From positions 6,053,137 through 6,117,136 of the forward strand of contig CM030933.1 of NCBI GenBank assembly GCA_018136815.1: a DNA stretch of 64,000 bases, read 5' to 3'. Each line of letters begins with the position of its first letter. Position 1 is the stretch's first letter. Below are positions 1 to 10,640 of this stretch, in pieces. A model generated the notes under the pieces. That model searched no databases, was not told the DNA's origin, and was given only the letters and a program-made list of their open reading frames with translations. The position numbers and the translations under genes were made by a program. Source of the DNA: Isochrysis galbana (Eukaryota > Haptophyta > Isochrysidales > Isochrysidaceae).

Positions 1-1563
1 GAGGAGCGCTATCACATGGCCAGGCGCGTGCTGCGTGACGGCCACACTCCGCTCTTACTCCTCTACCTTCGTTGTGGTGCACCGACGGGATTGCGTGGCG
101 AACTCTGGGCTCGTGCACTCGGGGTTGAGTTCGACCAGCGCGGGCTCTTGCACTATTTAGCGTTAGCAGCCGAGGTACAGCGAGTTGCGCAGGTGCGCCC
201 TAATGATGGCGGGTTCCTTATGATTTTGATGTGCCATCACACCATCTCAAGCAATTGCAAGATGGTCAAGCCAATTTCTCGAAGGGCAAGCCATAGATAG
301 TAGAATACAGCTGTTTTTATAAGCGCTTTGCGCCCTGTTCTTCCTGGTCCACAGGCGACTGACTCGGTTGTGAAACGTGACGTCTTCTCACCTTGGAATG
401 AGGAGGAGTACTTTCTTTTTCGCGAAATGGTGGAAAGTATCGTGGGCTGCTTCTTACGGGATCCAGAAGTGCCCCGAAATGCTGCGGCCCAAGGAGTGCA
501 AGTCACCGCCACTTCGACCAAGGTGTGCTCACTGTGTCCGGCGTGCGCATCGATGGATCGCAATAAGCCACCGTGCCTACGCTTGAGTTGCCAACAAAAG
601 TGGAGATCGAACCACTTGTGGCCATTTTGGCACAAGCTTTTCGCAATGCTGCTCCACCTACCCTTCAATAGCTAACCTGTGTGGACATGGCACTTTCCAG
701 ACTTCTGATCGCACCGCTTGTGGCCAGCTCTGACATGAATCCTTCAAACTGACCTTGCACTCCCTCTGCTATCGCTCATGATCGGCAGACCGGCCGCAAA
801 TATGCATTCCCTCCCAGTGGCGTGCTTCCGATGCGTGGGCTCGCCTCGTACATCTTCCCCATGTGCTTTTGTTATGATAAACCGGCGGAGCTCTATCTTG
901 CCTTTCGCGGCCTATGGTGCCGCCATTGGTGCAAGTTGCACGACCTCTCTGCGCGTCCAGGCACTCTTCTTCCCCTCCTCCGCCTCTTCGAGGCGCTGTT
1001 GCAGGAGCTGAATCCGCAGCTTTGCCTTCATCTGACCAAGTTGAATTTGCACCCGACTCGACTAGTATTACGATGGATTCAGTTTGCTTTTGCCTCGTAC
1101 CTCCCCGTCTCCCAACTCCTTTTGCTGTGGGATCGCGTTGTCGGTTTCAACACACTAGAGGTCTTGCCGCTCCTTGCGGTCGCAATCTTGTTATTCCGCT
1201 CAAGGGCAATCCTTCGGTAGGTTGCAACTGTACGCAAATAGACGCATGATAGGACTTGTCTCGGGAAACCAAGGCCTCGCATCACGCAAATCACTACTAC
1301 TATGATCTAAGCGGCGCGAATCGTTTTAGATTGCGTCCTCTTAGACGGCTGTGTGTGTCGTTCACGCATCGATCGCCCATCTCATTGTTCTTCACAGGGC
1401 TCAAAGTGCAGACGAGGTTCTTCTGGTCTTCTCAGATGGCTCGCAATTGCGCGTCGTGCCCCTTTTACAAGCCGTTCTCTACTCGCCTTCGTCCCTTGTG
1501 CAAACAGAAACGTCATCTGCAGATGGCAAGCCTAAGCGTGAAAATTCGAAGCGTTCTTTGTAA
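1..1563 (+). CDS. TBC1D19: TBC1D19-like RabGAP, 3' part (5' end outside window)
   Basis: TBC-domain proteins are GTPase-activating proteins for Rab GTPases in membrane traffic. Reading frame 1 is open from base 1 and gives a TBC entry motif (GAPTGLRGELWARALGV) near 80-130. A second exon begins after CAG at about 355 (NEEEYFLFREM, then GCFLRDPEV). A third runs from somewhere before 805 to 1216 and holds the second half of the domain (FPPSGVLPMRGLASY; LFEALLQELNPQLC; SQLLLLWDRVVGFNTLEVL). The last intron, 1217-1397, fits exactly: CG plus G restores an Arg codon, and the final exon 1398-1563 reads ADEVLLVFSDGSQLRVVPLL before TAA. The order and wording of these blocks match the C-terminal half of TBC1D19 rather than other TBC families. 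The first two exon junctions are not resolved. The start codon lies upstream of the window. Confidence 0.8.
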
Positions 1564-2690
1564 TGAGACACGTGGTGGTGCGCGAAATCTTTGTTGGTTG
1601 TTGGTCTTTGTTTGGCAATAGAGTCAGGCTGCTAGTCTGCTGTTTGATTGTTTCCGTTGCAGTGATGCCCACTTGCTTCACATTTCAGCGTGGAATACGT
1701 GTGAGGATGGTGCAGGATGCTGAATGCCCGGCCGACCCAATCTTAGATTCGATAATTCGACGATCAAGAGTACGGCTCCAAGGTCCACCGACCACTAACG
1801 CCAACCCGGACCCTTAATTAACTCCGCTTACTGCCAGCGCACCGAAACAGGTGCTTCGGCTCGGTTTCTTCAGTATGTCTCCTCGCAGCTTCGCCCGCAG
1901 GCGATGAGCCGCCGCCGGGGGGGCGCAGGGGGCATGCCGAGACACAATGCGATGGCCCAATCATCCACATGTATGATGATCTAGGCAGTAGGCAGAGGCA
2001 GAGGCGGGTTTTCTCACGAAAATAGGTGAAAAGGTGCTTCCGATTTTATAATAACGAATTCAACGTTAAAAAGTGAAGAAGGGAAGGTGGCCAACGAGCC
2101 GATGTTACCGTGCTCCCAACCTCTCTTTCCCACCCCGGCGAGCTGTGGTCCGGGTGGTCGAGCAGATGCGCCTTGACGCAGCCGAGCGAATGTGTGCAAA
2201 AGCAAAAGTGTGACTCAATAGAAGATAAGTGAAAACAGAACGGCCGCCTGGTCCTTGGTCCTCTTTCGACGAAACGCGACTTGTGTCGGAGACGAGCTCA
2301 GCCGACACGCCGAAAATGCTGCCGCGTGCAGCCCAACGGCGGCACCGGGCCGGAAGGCCTCCTCTCCTCTCCCGTGAACTTCGGTCGGTCAATCTTTGAT
2401 GGGTCCAATGCCTCCCACTTCCACTTGCTGCCTTTTGACTCTTCATCCTTTGCCGTCCGTGCCTTTGACGACTACTCGAGTAATCCCTCATCCCTGTGGG
2501 TTGTGCACCTGCATTGTCTTGGCTGCAGTTCTGCAGTTGAGCATCGCAGCGACGACGCGACGACAGCCTCGCAGATAGGCAGCAGGTTCATTTTTCTTGC
2601 TTGCTTGAGTACCTCGACCAACTCGTTGCGGATTGCGGAGCTCGGCGACCTTCTTGCTCTGCTGCCCCCCTGCCTCTCCCACGCTTGCCT
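1564..2690. other. Intergenic, no gene recognised
   Basis: After the TBC stop codon I see no protein with recognisable motifs. Open frames here, including a long plus-strand frame from 2281, run through GC-rich low-complexity sequence and enter a repeat. Confidence 0.5.
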
Positions 2691-2739
2691 CGCTGGCCAT
2701 GGGAGCCGCCTAGAGGCATCTGTCTGCCTGGCGACCAGG

Positions 2740-2958
2740 GAAGGGGGGGGGGTCAGCTCGAGGGCAGGCCCACGCAGGGCGTGGGAGTGCGAATCACGGC
2801 CCGCGCCCACTAGGGGTCTGGGCCAGTGTGATGATTGCCCAGCCCCTGCCAAAGGGCAGGGGCTGTGGTTGATTGTACGGGCCCACCCCTGGGGGTGTCC
2901 GCGATGGAGAGAGGGGGGCGCGAGGCCCCCATTGACCCCTACTTATAAAAGTAGGTTG
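2740..2958. repeat. Hairpin-ended retroposon fragment (CCTACTT stem type)
   Basis: A GC-rich fragment ends in the inverted repeat CCTACTTATAAAAGTAGG (2938-2955) followed by TTG. The preceding bases, GAGGCCCCCATTGACC, recur inverted at about 15683-15720. It belongs to the family whose members end CCAT, a spacer, ACC, stem-loop, GTTG. Confidence 0.6.
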
Positions 2959-3436
2959 TACCTATTTTTCGGTGAGCGGAGCTCTCGCTCCGCCCACCCC
3001 CTTCTCCGCGCTCTCTCTCCCCTCTCCTGCGGCACGCGCGATGGCGCGCCTGCGGCAGGCCTGCAGCTGCCCCTGGCGACCCCTGGAGGCTCCTGGAGGC
3101 CAGCTCTGGGGGCAGAGGAGGCTGGGACTGGGCCCTGGCCTCCCCTGCCTCTCCCTCGCTGGCGCTCCTGAGCCTCAGGGGCCCCCACTCTGCACCTGTC
3201 TGCCTGTCGACCAGGGGGGGAGGGGGGGTTGGAGCAATGGGCTGGTCACGAGGGGCCAGGATGGGCGAATGGGGCGAGCCTGTGGGGAAGGGAGTGGGTC
3301 AGTAGGGCAGTGGCCTCCTGGCAAGCCATCAGGCGTGCCAGGAGGATGGGTGGTTCCTCCCCCATGGCAGGGGAGGAGTGGAGAGAGGGGGGGGCTCGTG
3401 CCCCCCCATGGGTCAACCAAGTATAAACTTAGTTGG
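2959..3436. repeat. Truncated 751-bp-type retroposon ending in hairpin
   Basis: This matches the distal part of the full copy at 37520-38270, from the TTTTTCGGTGAGCGGAGCTC segment through the CCATGGGTCAACC block to the hairpin CCAAGTATAAACTTAGTTGG (3417-3436). The other half of the element is missing. Short ORFs here (MARLRQ...) are frameshifted relative to other copies, so they are not treated as genes. Confidence 0.75.
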
Positions 3437-3539
3437 TAAACTGAAGCATGCAAATGGCCGCCGCTTCTGCTTCGCTTCTGGCTTCTTTCTGGTTTCTGAG
3501 CCTATTTCCAGTTTTCTATTTCTATTTTCACCATAATTC

Positions 3540-3612
3540 CATGCTAGTACGTACTACGTACTACTAGCAGTAGTAGCTACTAGTACTTACTAGTACTAGT
3601 ACTAGTACTAGA
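3540..3612. repeat. TAGTAC/ACTAGT short tandem repeat
   Basis: Imperfect CTAGTAC, TACTAG and AGTACT units run for about 70 bp between the retroposon fragment and the GCSH promoter region. Confidence 0.8.
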
Positions 3613-3927
3613 CGCTCGACCTACTGTGTTGTAGCTGTGTGGGAATGTGGGGAAGGATGGCCCTGAGGCTCTCCCAGCACCTCATGAGCACGCGTCAAGG
3701 CGTTGGCGAGCAGTGAGCAGTGACGAAATCTGTAGTTTGAAGCATCGTCCATTATTATTTTCATGCTCCGGCAGTAAAAGTAAAGAGATGAAGTACTTTT
3801 CCACGGAATAATTTTCTCTTCATCGGAGTAGATCGACTTCCTAACTAAGGCTTCTAAGAGTAACCCTCCCCCCCTTCCCCCACCTCCCCTCTCTCTCTGC
3901 CTCTTCTCCATCTCGCCGCTGCTTGCG

Positions 3928-4871
3928 ATGCTGCGCCAGGTCTCCCGAGGAGCTGCCGCCAGCCTGCGCCGTTCGGCGGCGCTAGCGACGGCGCGCCGCT
4001 CGCTCGTGACCAAGTTCTCTAAGGTAGTGGACCCTCTCGCTCCGTACCCCACGCTTCGCCTCCCTCGCCTTGCCTGACCAATAGATGCCCCCGTTTCCCC
4101 CTTTCCCGCCTCCCTGCTCTCCCCTACCCATCTCCCCCTCTCCCGTATTGAGCATGGGGTTAGGTGAAAAGTTGAAGAGAGGGCTCAGGGGGAAGGCACG
4201 AGGGGCGAAGGGGGCGAGGGCTGACATCGCGCGGCCCTGCGGCATCTTGGCACAATTGTGCGCTGCGCACATGCTTGCTCTGAGTTCCCCGTTGCCATTG
4301 CTGCTTCAGGACCACGAATGGGTCAAGGTGGAGGGTGACATTGCGGTGGTTGGCATCACCGACCATGCGCAGACGCAGCTCGGCGACGTGGTTTACGTCG
4401 ACCTCCCCTCGGTACGCTGCCCAACCAGACCTCCTTACATCCTTTCTCTTGAAGGTCCCTTGTGCACAGCACACAACCTTGGCCCATGCCGCGTACTGTC
4501 CGCGCCACTCTTCAGGTGGGCACGACAGTGGAACAGGATGGTACGATGGGCGCAGTCGAGTCCGTCAAGGCGGCCAGCGACGTGTACGCCCCAGTCTCGG
4601 GCGAGGTGACGGAAGTGAACAACGCGCTCAACGACGAGCCCGGCCTTGTCAACACAGCGGCCGAGAGCGACGGGTGGATGTGCAAGATCAAGCTGGCGAA
4701 CCCGTCCGAGGTCGACGGACTGATGGTGAGCACACTGGCACATTCGCCACTGCTTTGGGACGTGCAGCGACTTTTTCCAAAGATCCTTTGCCCATCATTG
4801 CTTGCGTGATCCTGATGCGATGCCTATCTGCATAGGACGAAGCCGCGTACAAGGCCTTCTGCGAGGAATAA
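3928..4871 (+). CDS. GCSH: Glycine cleavage system H protein, mitochondrial
   Basis: H protein carries the lipoyl arm that shuttles the aminomethyl group between the P, T and L proteins of the mitochondrial glycine cleavage complex. Four exons join in frame: 3928-4023, 4310-4411, 4516-4725 and 4836-4871, giving 147 residues. All three introns are GT-AG and phase 0. Exon 1 encodes an Arg/Ala/Ser-rich presequence ([19 protein letters not shown]). Exon 2 starts at the family's DHEWV core and continues [20 protein letters not shown]. Exon 3 has the lipoylation segment [20 protein letters not shown] with its modified Lys, then NDEPGLVN and DGWMCKIKL. The last exon ends [11 protein letters not shown]. 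The length is normal for the family. A CT-rich tract lies directly upstream of the ATG. Confidence 0.95.
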
Positions 4872-6085
4872 GCTATTTGAGGGCGATGTTTCCGTCGCCG
4901 TGCCGCGTCACGTGCTGATGAGAGTAGGCTCCACGCGTGTGCATCAACGAGCGAGAGAGTAAGTGCCATGCCTTCGCTAGGCGCAAGCTCGAGTTGTGTC
5001 AAAAGTGACAACGTGAGGATCCTTGGCGGGACGCCGCTAGTTTCGGCCCTTTTGCCGCACTCAACCTGGATAGTCGGCTGGGACGTGCTTGCCCGCCACC
5101 TCCGCGCGTGCACCTTGATTCTGGCTGGGGGCCTTCTATTCGTGATGACCGTCAAGGGCGACCGATGTGGAAATCCGCTACCGACTCGTGCTGATAGTAG
5201 TCGCCTCTTTCCGAGCACTCAAAAGGAAAAGGCGGAGAGCGACGAGGCATGGGGTGTGTGCGAGCTGGCGGTCAATGTTATCCCTCCCGGTCGCGCATGG
5301 TGTATTGTGAGCACCATGTCCGTCCGAGTACAACGAGCGCAGTGCCATGTATATGCCATACTCGCCATATCTGCTCTGTCGCACTACGTCCACGCAAGCT
5401 CTTCCCCTCACTCGTGCTTTAATCTCGAAAACGTTCGGATGCAGTATGTGGCAAGGACAAGACTGCCCACCATACTGCGAGTTGGTGGGAACGCGCTGGA
5501 TTCTTGCCTCTTGTGCAGGCCGAAGAAAGGAGGCAAGATTGAGCATTGCCTGATGTTTGGAGCCTGGCCGAGCGCCCTCTAAAGTATGAGGCAGCTGCGC
5601 GGCTTGTGGCTTCCGTTCGGTTGAGTGACGTGCATATGAGCTGGACTAGGGCAGGACTACGACAACTAGCGCATCAATCAACATGGGCAAGAGGGCGAGG
5701 GTGGCATGCGCGGCGCGTATTTACCTGAAGATGCGTATGCGCCATATCCAAATGGCCCGAGTTACTTCATCCTTTGTGCCATTATTGAGCGCTGCTAATC
5801 TGCTAGACGTACATCTTTGACCATAGATGCACGACATGCATATGCATGGTTCTCGCGTTGCGTTTGTAATAGTTGTGAGTTAGCAGGATTTTGATTGAAG
5901 GTTGGTACGGCTTCGCCTTCATCGGAAATCCCCTATAGCGTAAATCGGGTCGCCCTGTAGCCTACGCCAAGTAGGTTGGGCGACCTACACCTCCATCTAT
6001 TTGCAATAATTAGCCGCGACTATCGTCTATCGCAAAAAAAATTAGGGCTAATGGAGCGCGCACACCACTCCTATCTCCCGCCCAC
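4872..6085. other. Intergenic; weak ORF 4968-5582
   Basis: A 204-codon plus-strand ORF starts at ATG 4968, but its composition is not clearly coding and no motif is recognised. I see no supported gene here. Confidence 0.4.
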
Positions 6086-6395
6086 CTCCACACTCAACAA
6101 GTTGACTCCACACTGATCAAGTTGACTCCACGCTAGAGGCTGCAACCTCAAGTTTGGTTGTTTTTTTGGCAACTGTCCCCATGCATGTGAGTGTGAGTGA
6201 GTGTTAGGGGGTTCAGTGAATTTATATACCTAAACAGACGAGAGGAATGTGGAATGTGACAAAAAAAGGGAACCTCGAGTTGCACCTTCTCTGAACAGGT
6301 TGACTCCACGCTGAACAGGTTCACTCCACACTCAACAGGTTGGCTCCACTTGTGCTGTATTTGTATTCTTGCCCTTCTGAAGGTGAATGAAGCTG
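6085..6395. repeat. Dispersed repeat with GTTGCACCTTCT, plus short tandem units
   Basis: GAGGCTGCAACCTCAAGTTT (from about 6135) and GGAACCTCGAGTTGCACC (from about 6269) recur in the same order at 38518-38660. Flanking them are several imperfect units of the form TTGACTCCACACTGAAC at 6085-6135 and 6297-6350. Confidence 0.65.
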
Positions 6396-6580
6396 AAGGC
6401 CGTAGGCATGAATATTCGTGTAAGGTACGTGCCCACACTCACAATTGAACAGTTCCTCGTGTTGCTACTGACACCCAAGGCACACAGATTCAGATTCCCC
6501 ATGGTCTCAAGCCCAGGAATAAAAAATAATTACAACTGGGAATATCGGCCACATGCGAGCCCTTCATAAGCCTTACCGTC

Positions 6581-7054
6581 ATGAACAAGTCCATCATAAG
6601 GCGTCTCTCTTTCGCTGGATTTCGCCACATGGAGTCGACGGTGCAGGACAGCACGTGCCTGCAGCTCATCTTCGTTGACTTCCTCTTCAAGTACGACCTG
6701 CACTCCCACTTCACATACCACCAAGATCTTCGGCACGGAAAGTCGGCGGTCTTCACGGCAGTTGTTAAGCTTACAGCAGATGAAAGCAGCCTTCACGTCG
6801 CCGGCGCTGCAGCGCCCGCTGTTTTCAAGGAGATTGGTGACGCCCATGTGCTACTGTCTCGCATGTACCACAGGTCTGGCGCAAGCACTGCTCGCACAGT
6901 GCTGGCTGTCTTCTTCTACAAGATCGGCAGGGAGCGCACGCGTCTGGAATCAGCCGGAGTCGAGACGGACGAACAGCACGAGGAAACGCAGCAGGGTGAA
7001 ATAGCGGAGGGAGCATGTTCGAGCGACAGCGACAACAACGTGCCCAGCCTCTGA
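6581..7054 (+). CDS. Hypothetical protein or terminal exon, 157 aa
   Basis: I do not recognise the product. The open frame begins slightly upstream (about 6529) and has an ATG at 6581. Codon choice is strongly GC3-biased (runs such as CTG CAG CTC ATC TTC), unlike random ORFs in this window, which argues for real or recently real coding sequence. The middle is hydrophobic/aromatic (IFVDFLFKYDLHSHFTYH). The C-terminus is acidic and Ser-rich (ETDEQHEETQQGEIAEG, then SSDSDNN). It could be the last exon of a gene whose earlier exons I cannot find, a gene fragment, or cargo of the surrounding repeats, since related repeats lie on both sides (6.1-6.4 kb and 7.5 kb). Confidence 0.45.
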   Translation: MNKSIIRRLSFAGFRHMESTVQDSTCLQLIFVDFLFKYDLHSHFTYHQDLRHGKSAVFTAVVKLTADESSLHVAGAAAPAVFKEIGDAHVLLSRMYHRSGASTARTVLAVFFYKIGRERTRLESAGVETDEQHEETQQGEIAEGACSSDSDNNVPSL

Positions 7055-7498
7055 AAATGGGCCCCCCGCTGGCTTCATGTGTTCAGCGCGGGGCTGTTGT
7101 GTTGCTGCTGCACTTCCGCTGCTGCGCTTCCCATGTCCGCATAAGTGAATGAATCAGCTTGAGGATCTTGTATTGAATAGAACGGGTGTGTGCGCGCGGG
7201 ATTTGATGTGCGCGCGCGGGCTCCGCAGCTGTATGTGGCGTCGATGCCGCAGTTGGAGTGAAGGAGTGTGCGTGCATTGCAGGTGCCTGCTTATTTTTTC
7301 CGATAACATGGGTGGTGTGCCCCACCACTTGATCAATTTTGGCTCTCAACTTGCAATCCCACGCGAGCACGAGCAACAGCCACCTTGGCGGGCTACTGGC
7401 CGCCCAGCGCGCCCCGTTCACCGTGTCTTCACCTGCACATGCAGTTCCTGCACTCTCACCTTCACCTGCACCTTCACTGAAGAAAAAACTTCGGACCA

Positions 7499-7531
7499 GC
7501 ACCTTCCCAGTTGGAAAAATTTTTTATTCAG
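7499..7531 (-). repeat. Short repeat encoding NKKFFQLGRC
   Basis: On the minus strand TGAATAAAAAATTTTTCC, then AACTGGGAAGGTGC, is nearly identical to 61752-61784. Both are followed by sequence rich in GCAGGTGAAG units. The frame reads NKK-F/I-FQLGRC in both copies. Confidence 0.6.
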
Positions 7532-7938
7532 GTTCTTTGCAGATTTTGTGGTCTCGAAATTTGCGATTCGAATTTTGTTTTTGCTTTTTGCTGTTACTAT
7601 AAGTGTTGGCTCATTTGAGGTAATAAACAGACACGACTTCGACTTTACGCTCTGCAGTCGCTCTGTGAGACTCTCTCTCTCCTCTCTCTCTCTCCGTCCT
7701 CTTCTCCTGGGCCGACGGAAGGGATTTCGTCCAAAATATTCTCCGGACCCAAGATATTCCGTGGGTGGTCTCTCCGCTCTCCGCCAACTTCCGCAGTCTA
7801 AAACTAGGCAAAAAAGACGTGACGCACGAGGGAGCGCGGGGCGCCCCATTCTGGTACGACCCTTACACATCAAGCCGCCGACCCTTCACCATTCCCACAA
7901 AGCAAAGTGCAAAGTGGGAAAATATTCAAACAATAGTG
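7532..7938. other. AT-rich then CT-rich intergenic sequence
   Basis: It contains a CTCTCTCT stretch near 7672-7700. No gene is recognised. Confidence 0.5.
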
Positions 7939-8034
7939 CTCTGCCATAAGGCATGCCCAGTGGAGGAGCGGCTGCGCATGAGGCGGCTTGCTTTCATTTG
8001 GTCTCCTTTCCCTCCGGTTTCTTCCCCTCCCGCG
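7939..8034. repeat. Two short dispersed repeats
   Basis: Bases 7939-7963 (CTCTGCCATAAGGCATGCCC...) are the exact inverse of 50224-50248. Bases 7981-8034 (AGGCGGCTTGCTTTCATTTG...) are about 90 percent identical to 40844-40898. Confidence 0.7.
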
Positions 8035-8041
8035 GGGAGTC

Positions 8042-8321
8042 TCACCCTAGCATGAGCCCCCCCGCGAGCAGCCCGAAGGAGAGGCCCAGTAGCACCACGT
8101 ACGCGGCGACGAGAACGGCGTCGTCGCCTTGGCTCGGCATGAGGGCGCGTCCCGAGAGGGCCTGTGGTAGACGCCCACGCCGAGCACGGCGTAGCCCGTC
8201 CCCTTGTGCGCGACCCGCCACACGGCGCGGCGTGTGGTGCGGGCGCCGGGCCTGCCGCGCACGAGCGCGTTGAGCGGTTGCAGCAGAGCGAGGACGGAGG
8301 CGACGATCCCGAGCGTGTGAT
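8042..8321 (-). pseudogene. Cytochrome b561-type transmembrane fragment, frameshifted
   Basis: Read on the minus strand, two overlapping frames together give the C-terminal half of a cytochrome b561 domain, a di-heme transmembrane electron carrier often fused to DOMON domains. The first frame reads HTLGIVASVLALLQPLNALV, then RRAVWRVAHKGTGYAVLGVG. These are the two helices with conserved His, with the LQP turn and the R..W...H pattern typical of the family. After about 8165 the match jumps to the next frame, which supplies a last helix (DDAVLVAAYVVLLGLSFGLL) and stops at 8042. The N-terminal helices are absent, and a hairpin-ended repeat begins just beyond 8340. I read it as a decayed gene end. 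Confidence 0.6.
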
Positions 8322-8344
8322 GGGTTGTATCTCACATCTCACAT

Positions 8345-8607
8345 GTTACATACGTCAGCCCCCCCACTTCCACACGCCCCACAGCCACAGCTCCACTCCT
8401 CTCTCCACAAGTGGTGTGGCCGGGACCACGGGCCGTGTGGCACGACCGGAGTCGCACGCACCTGCTCGGCCTCGGTGGGTGGACGCGGCCGCCTCGACGG
8501 CGGCTGTTCCATGGGCACTGGGGGGGGGGGCGCCCTCGGCGGGGGGCCCGAAGGAGAGGGGAGTCGCGGCGGCGCGCTCCATCGTGACCAAGTATAAACT
8601 TAGTTGA
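8345..8607. repeat. Hairpin-ended repeat (MERA type)
   Basis: It ends GCGCGCTCCATCGTGACC plus the stem-loop AAGTATAAACTT and AGTTG (8588-8606). On the minus strand the conserved ATG sits 12-15 bases from the hairpin and begins MERAAATPLSFGPPAEG, closely matching 49966-50020 (MERAGATPLSFGPPAEG). Confidence 0.7.
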
Positions 8608-9803
8608 GTGGGGGGGGAAGGGGGGGTCGAATACTCTAGTAAATATAATATGCATCTATGCGGGGGTATGATTTCGCCCGTGTTTGGGTGGTGCACCGGG
8701 ACTTTTGATGGCCCGCACCTTCAGGAGCCACAGGGCCGCGCGTGGCGCCCCCCACCCCGCATCGGTGGGGGTCCCGCCTTAAGTCATCCAGCTGGATCGC
8801 TTGAAAAGTTGTGTCCAATGACCGCAAGTATAATAGCGATAGATTAGTATCGCTAGTCGCTAGTGGGGTGTGGACATGGGCGCGAGCGAGGGGCCGAGGG
8901 CGAGGGCGAGTATGCAGTATGCACTATTTCTTGCTTCCTGGCACGCACAGCCAACCTCAAGAAACGAAAGACAAAGCGACAGACTAGCAAGCACAAACAA
9001 ATGATCAAACAACATGAAAGGTCGACGCTGCTCGGGGGGGGGGGGGGGTAAGGGAGGCTTTTGGGATGAAGATCGCGACGCGCACGCGGCAATGGCGGCG
9101 GCGACTGCTCCTTGTGGCTTGCTGACGCTCGTCGACAGTGTAAGCGTAAGAGCTATTCATAGATCTTCACTTTCTCAGGCAAGTGCGCGCGAGTGCCGGT
9201 TGAGACGTTCTAGAGTTTTTGCCCAGACGGCCCGAATATTGAATGTTTGCGCGGCTGTGTCCCAACCAAATAAATGAGCGACAGCTACGTCATTGATGCA
9301 TTGGCATTTGCGACTGGCGTTCTTGCGAATAATTCTTCATGATCCAATGTTTGTTCGGCCGTGTGATTCATGAAGTCATCTGAGAACGAGACCAGAATGA
9401 CTTCTGCGATCGAATGTGATCTTATTCGCGCTCTCCATGTTCTCGGCCCCCCTGTACGCGCAGGCGGCGCACGCGAGCTCATGCGCTCATCGTCCACATT
9501 GGCAGGCACAGACAGACACGTGTACCCTGTTACTTTTGCGCTAGGCTCAGATAATTCAGCACGATGCCCGTCAGTCACGGTGTCCTGCCTCCCCATCTTC
9601 CCGCTCCGTTTGTCTGCCCTGTGGAAGACAACGGAGGTAGGAGCGAACGACCCTTTCATCCCAAACCGAAGCAAAGCTTGCCTACATCAGCGATTCCCTC
9701 GGGCACCGTTCCGACAGATCTGAACTCGCGCTCAGCAAGCGTCTGCCTCGGTATATGTCTTATGGCAGCACAGGTCTCAAGTTTTGGGTGGATGCTGCCA
9801 GTG
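8608..9803. other. Intergenic; no gene recognised
   Basis: A segment near 8805-8870 (AAAAGTTGTGTCCAAT ... CTAGTGGGGT) resembles the distal end of the repeat at 45920-45945. A 12-base poly-G lies near 9037. Minus-strand bases 9660-9760 read AEREFRSVGTVPEGIADVG and could be a further exon of the next gene, but no splice pattern is convincing. Confidence 0.4.
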
Positions 9804-10640
9804 CTACCTCCTGTTCGCCTCGCGTTGTGCTTGCCTAGCTTCAATCGCGTATTGCCTGCTCACCACTTGCTTGGTGTTGCGCCCATGCTTGCCTTTGACC
9901 CTGTGCGAGGCGTCCTTACTACCGCAATACAGAACCCCCCAATCGCCCTCCTCATCCTCCTTGTGGTGGGAATTTGCGCTCGTGCCGGCGCCACCACCTG
10001 TGCTCTTACTTGTGTCATGGTTATCCGTGCTGTCTGCGGCGCTCCTTGATGCCTCTTCCTGCCCTATGCGGTCTTCCGCCTTGCGCTCATTGGACACACG
10101 CTCGCCTCGCTGCTGCCTTGCGGATTTGCGCGAGTCCGTGCTGTTTCGCCCTCGCTGAGGCGCTTCCCACCCGTACTCCACAGCCTGCGGAGTCGACAGA
10201 ACCCCCTGCGTGCTTCCACGGGAGCTCCTCCGGCTGGGCGTCGTAGGCGGCGGCGTCTGCTTGGAGTGCGAGCGTGTGCGCATCGCAATCATCCGCTGGA
10301 GTGAGGAGTCGTCATCCTCGGAGGAGGGCTCGGAAGAGGAACTGGGGGAGGAGGGCCGGTTGCGTGCGGCCACGATGGCACGCGCCTGCGACGCGTCCTG
10401 CTCCTCCTCCAACTTGGGCGTCTTGGGTGTGCAGCCCTTGCGTCTCGGTGGTCGGTTCGCCTTTGGTCGTTGCTCGGCCTTGGGCGGCGAGACGGTTGCG
10501 GGGAGCGAGAAGCGCGGCGGGGGCTCAGCTACTCTCGATGCATCCATCATGGGCGTGAGCCCCGACTCAACCAGCGACATCTCTTCAGTGGAGACGTGGA
10601 GTGCGCCGCCCGGTGCGCCCTCCGAGGGCACTCGGGGCAT
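9804..10640 (-). CDS. Hypothetical Ser/Pro/Arg-rich basic protein
   Basis: The product is not recognised. The ATG at 10640 (MPRVPSEGAPGGALHV) is the likely start, because the open frame upstream of it is only poly-Pro/poly-Gly from the C/G tracts. The protein (278 aa) is low in hydrophobic residues: a basic linker (RPKANRPPRRKGCTPKTPK), a serine/acidic stretch (SSPSSSSEPSSEDDDSSLQ), then basic Ser/Thr-Pro motifs (RSHSKQTPPPTTPSRRSSRG), and a more ordered tail (DWGVLYCGSKDASHRVKGKH). This composition fits a disordered nuclear or chromatin-type protein, but that is inference. The stop at 9804 sits in a possible donor (AGG|GTAGCA-like), so one more exon downstream is possible. It is divergent from the helicase gene. 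Confidence 0.55.
   Translation of the reverse strand: MPRVPSEGAPGGALHVSTEEMSLVESGLTPMMDASRVAEPPPRFSLPATVSPPKAEQRPKANRPPRRKGCTPKTPKLEEEQDASQARAIVAARNRPSSPSSSSEPSSEDDDSSLQRMIAMRTRSHSKQTPPPTTPSRRSSRGSTQGVLSTPQAVEYGWEAPQRGRNSTDSRKSARQQRGERVSNERKAEDRIGQEEASRSAADSTDNHDTSKSTGGGAGTSANSHHKEDEEGDWGVLYCGSKDASHRVKGKHGRNTKQVVSRQYAIEARQAQREANRR

Noticed and set aside
2281-3171. 296-codon plus-strand ORF
   Set aside because: It runs from unique GC-rich sequence into a retroposon copy. Other copies of the repeat carry indels that break the same frame.
3041-3439. MARLRQ... ORFs repeated at 3.0, 37.0 and 37.9 kb as a possible protein family
   Set aside because: Copies differ by single-base indels (for example after CAGCTGCCC), so the frame is not conserved. 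The repeat is DNA-level only.
4968-5582. 204-codon ORF after GCSH
   Set aside because: No motif, mixed codon use and no supported start context. Kept only as an intergenic note.
8164-8607. Plus-strand ORF over the b561 relic
   Set aside because: Shadow of the minus-strand b561 frames and of the MERA-type repeat.
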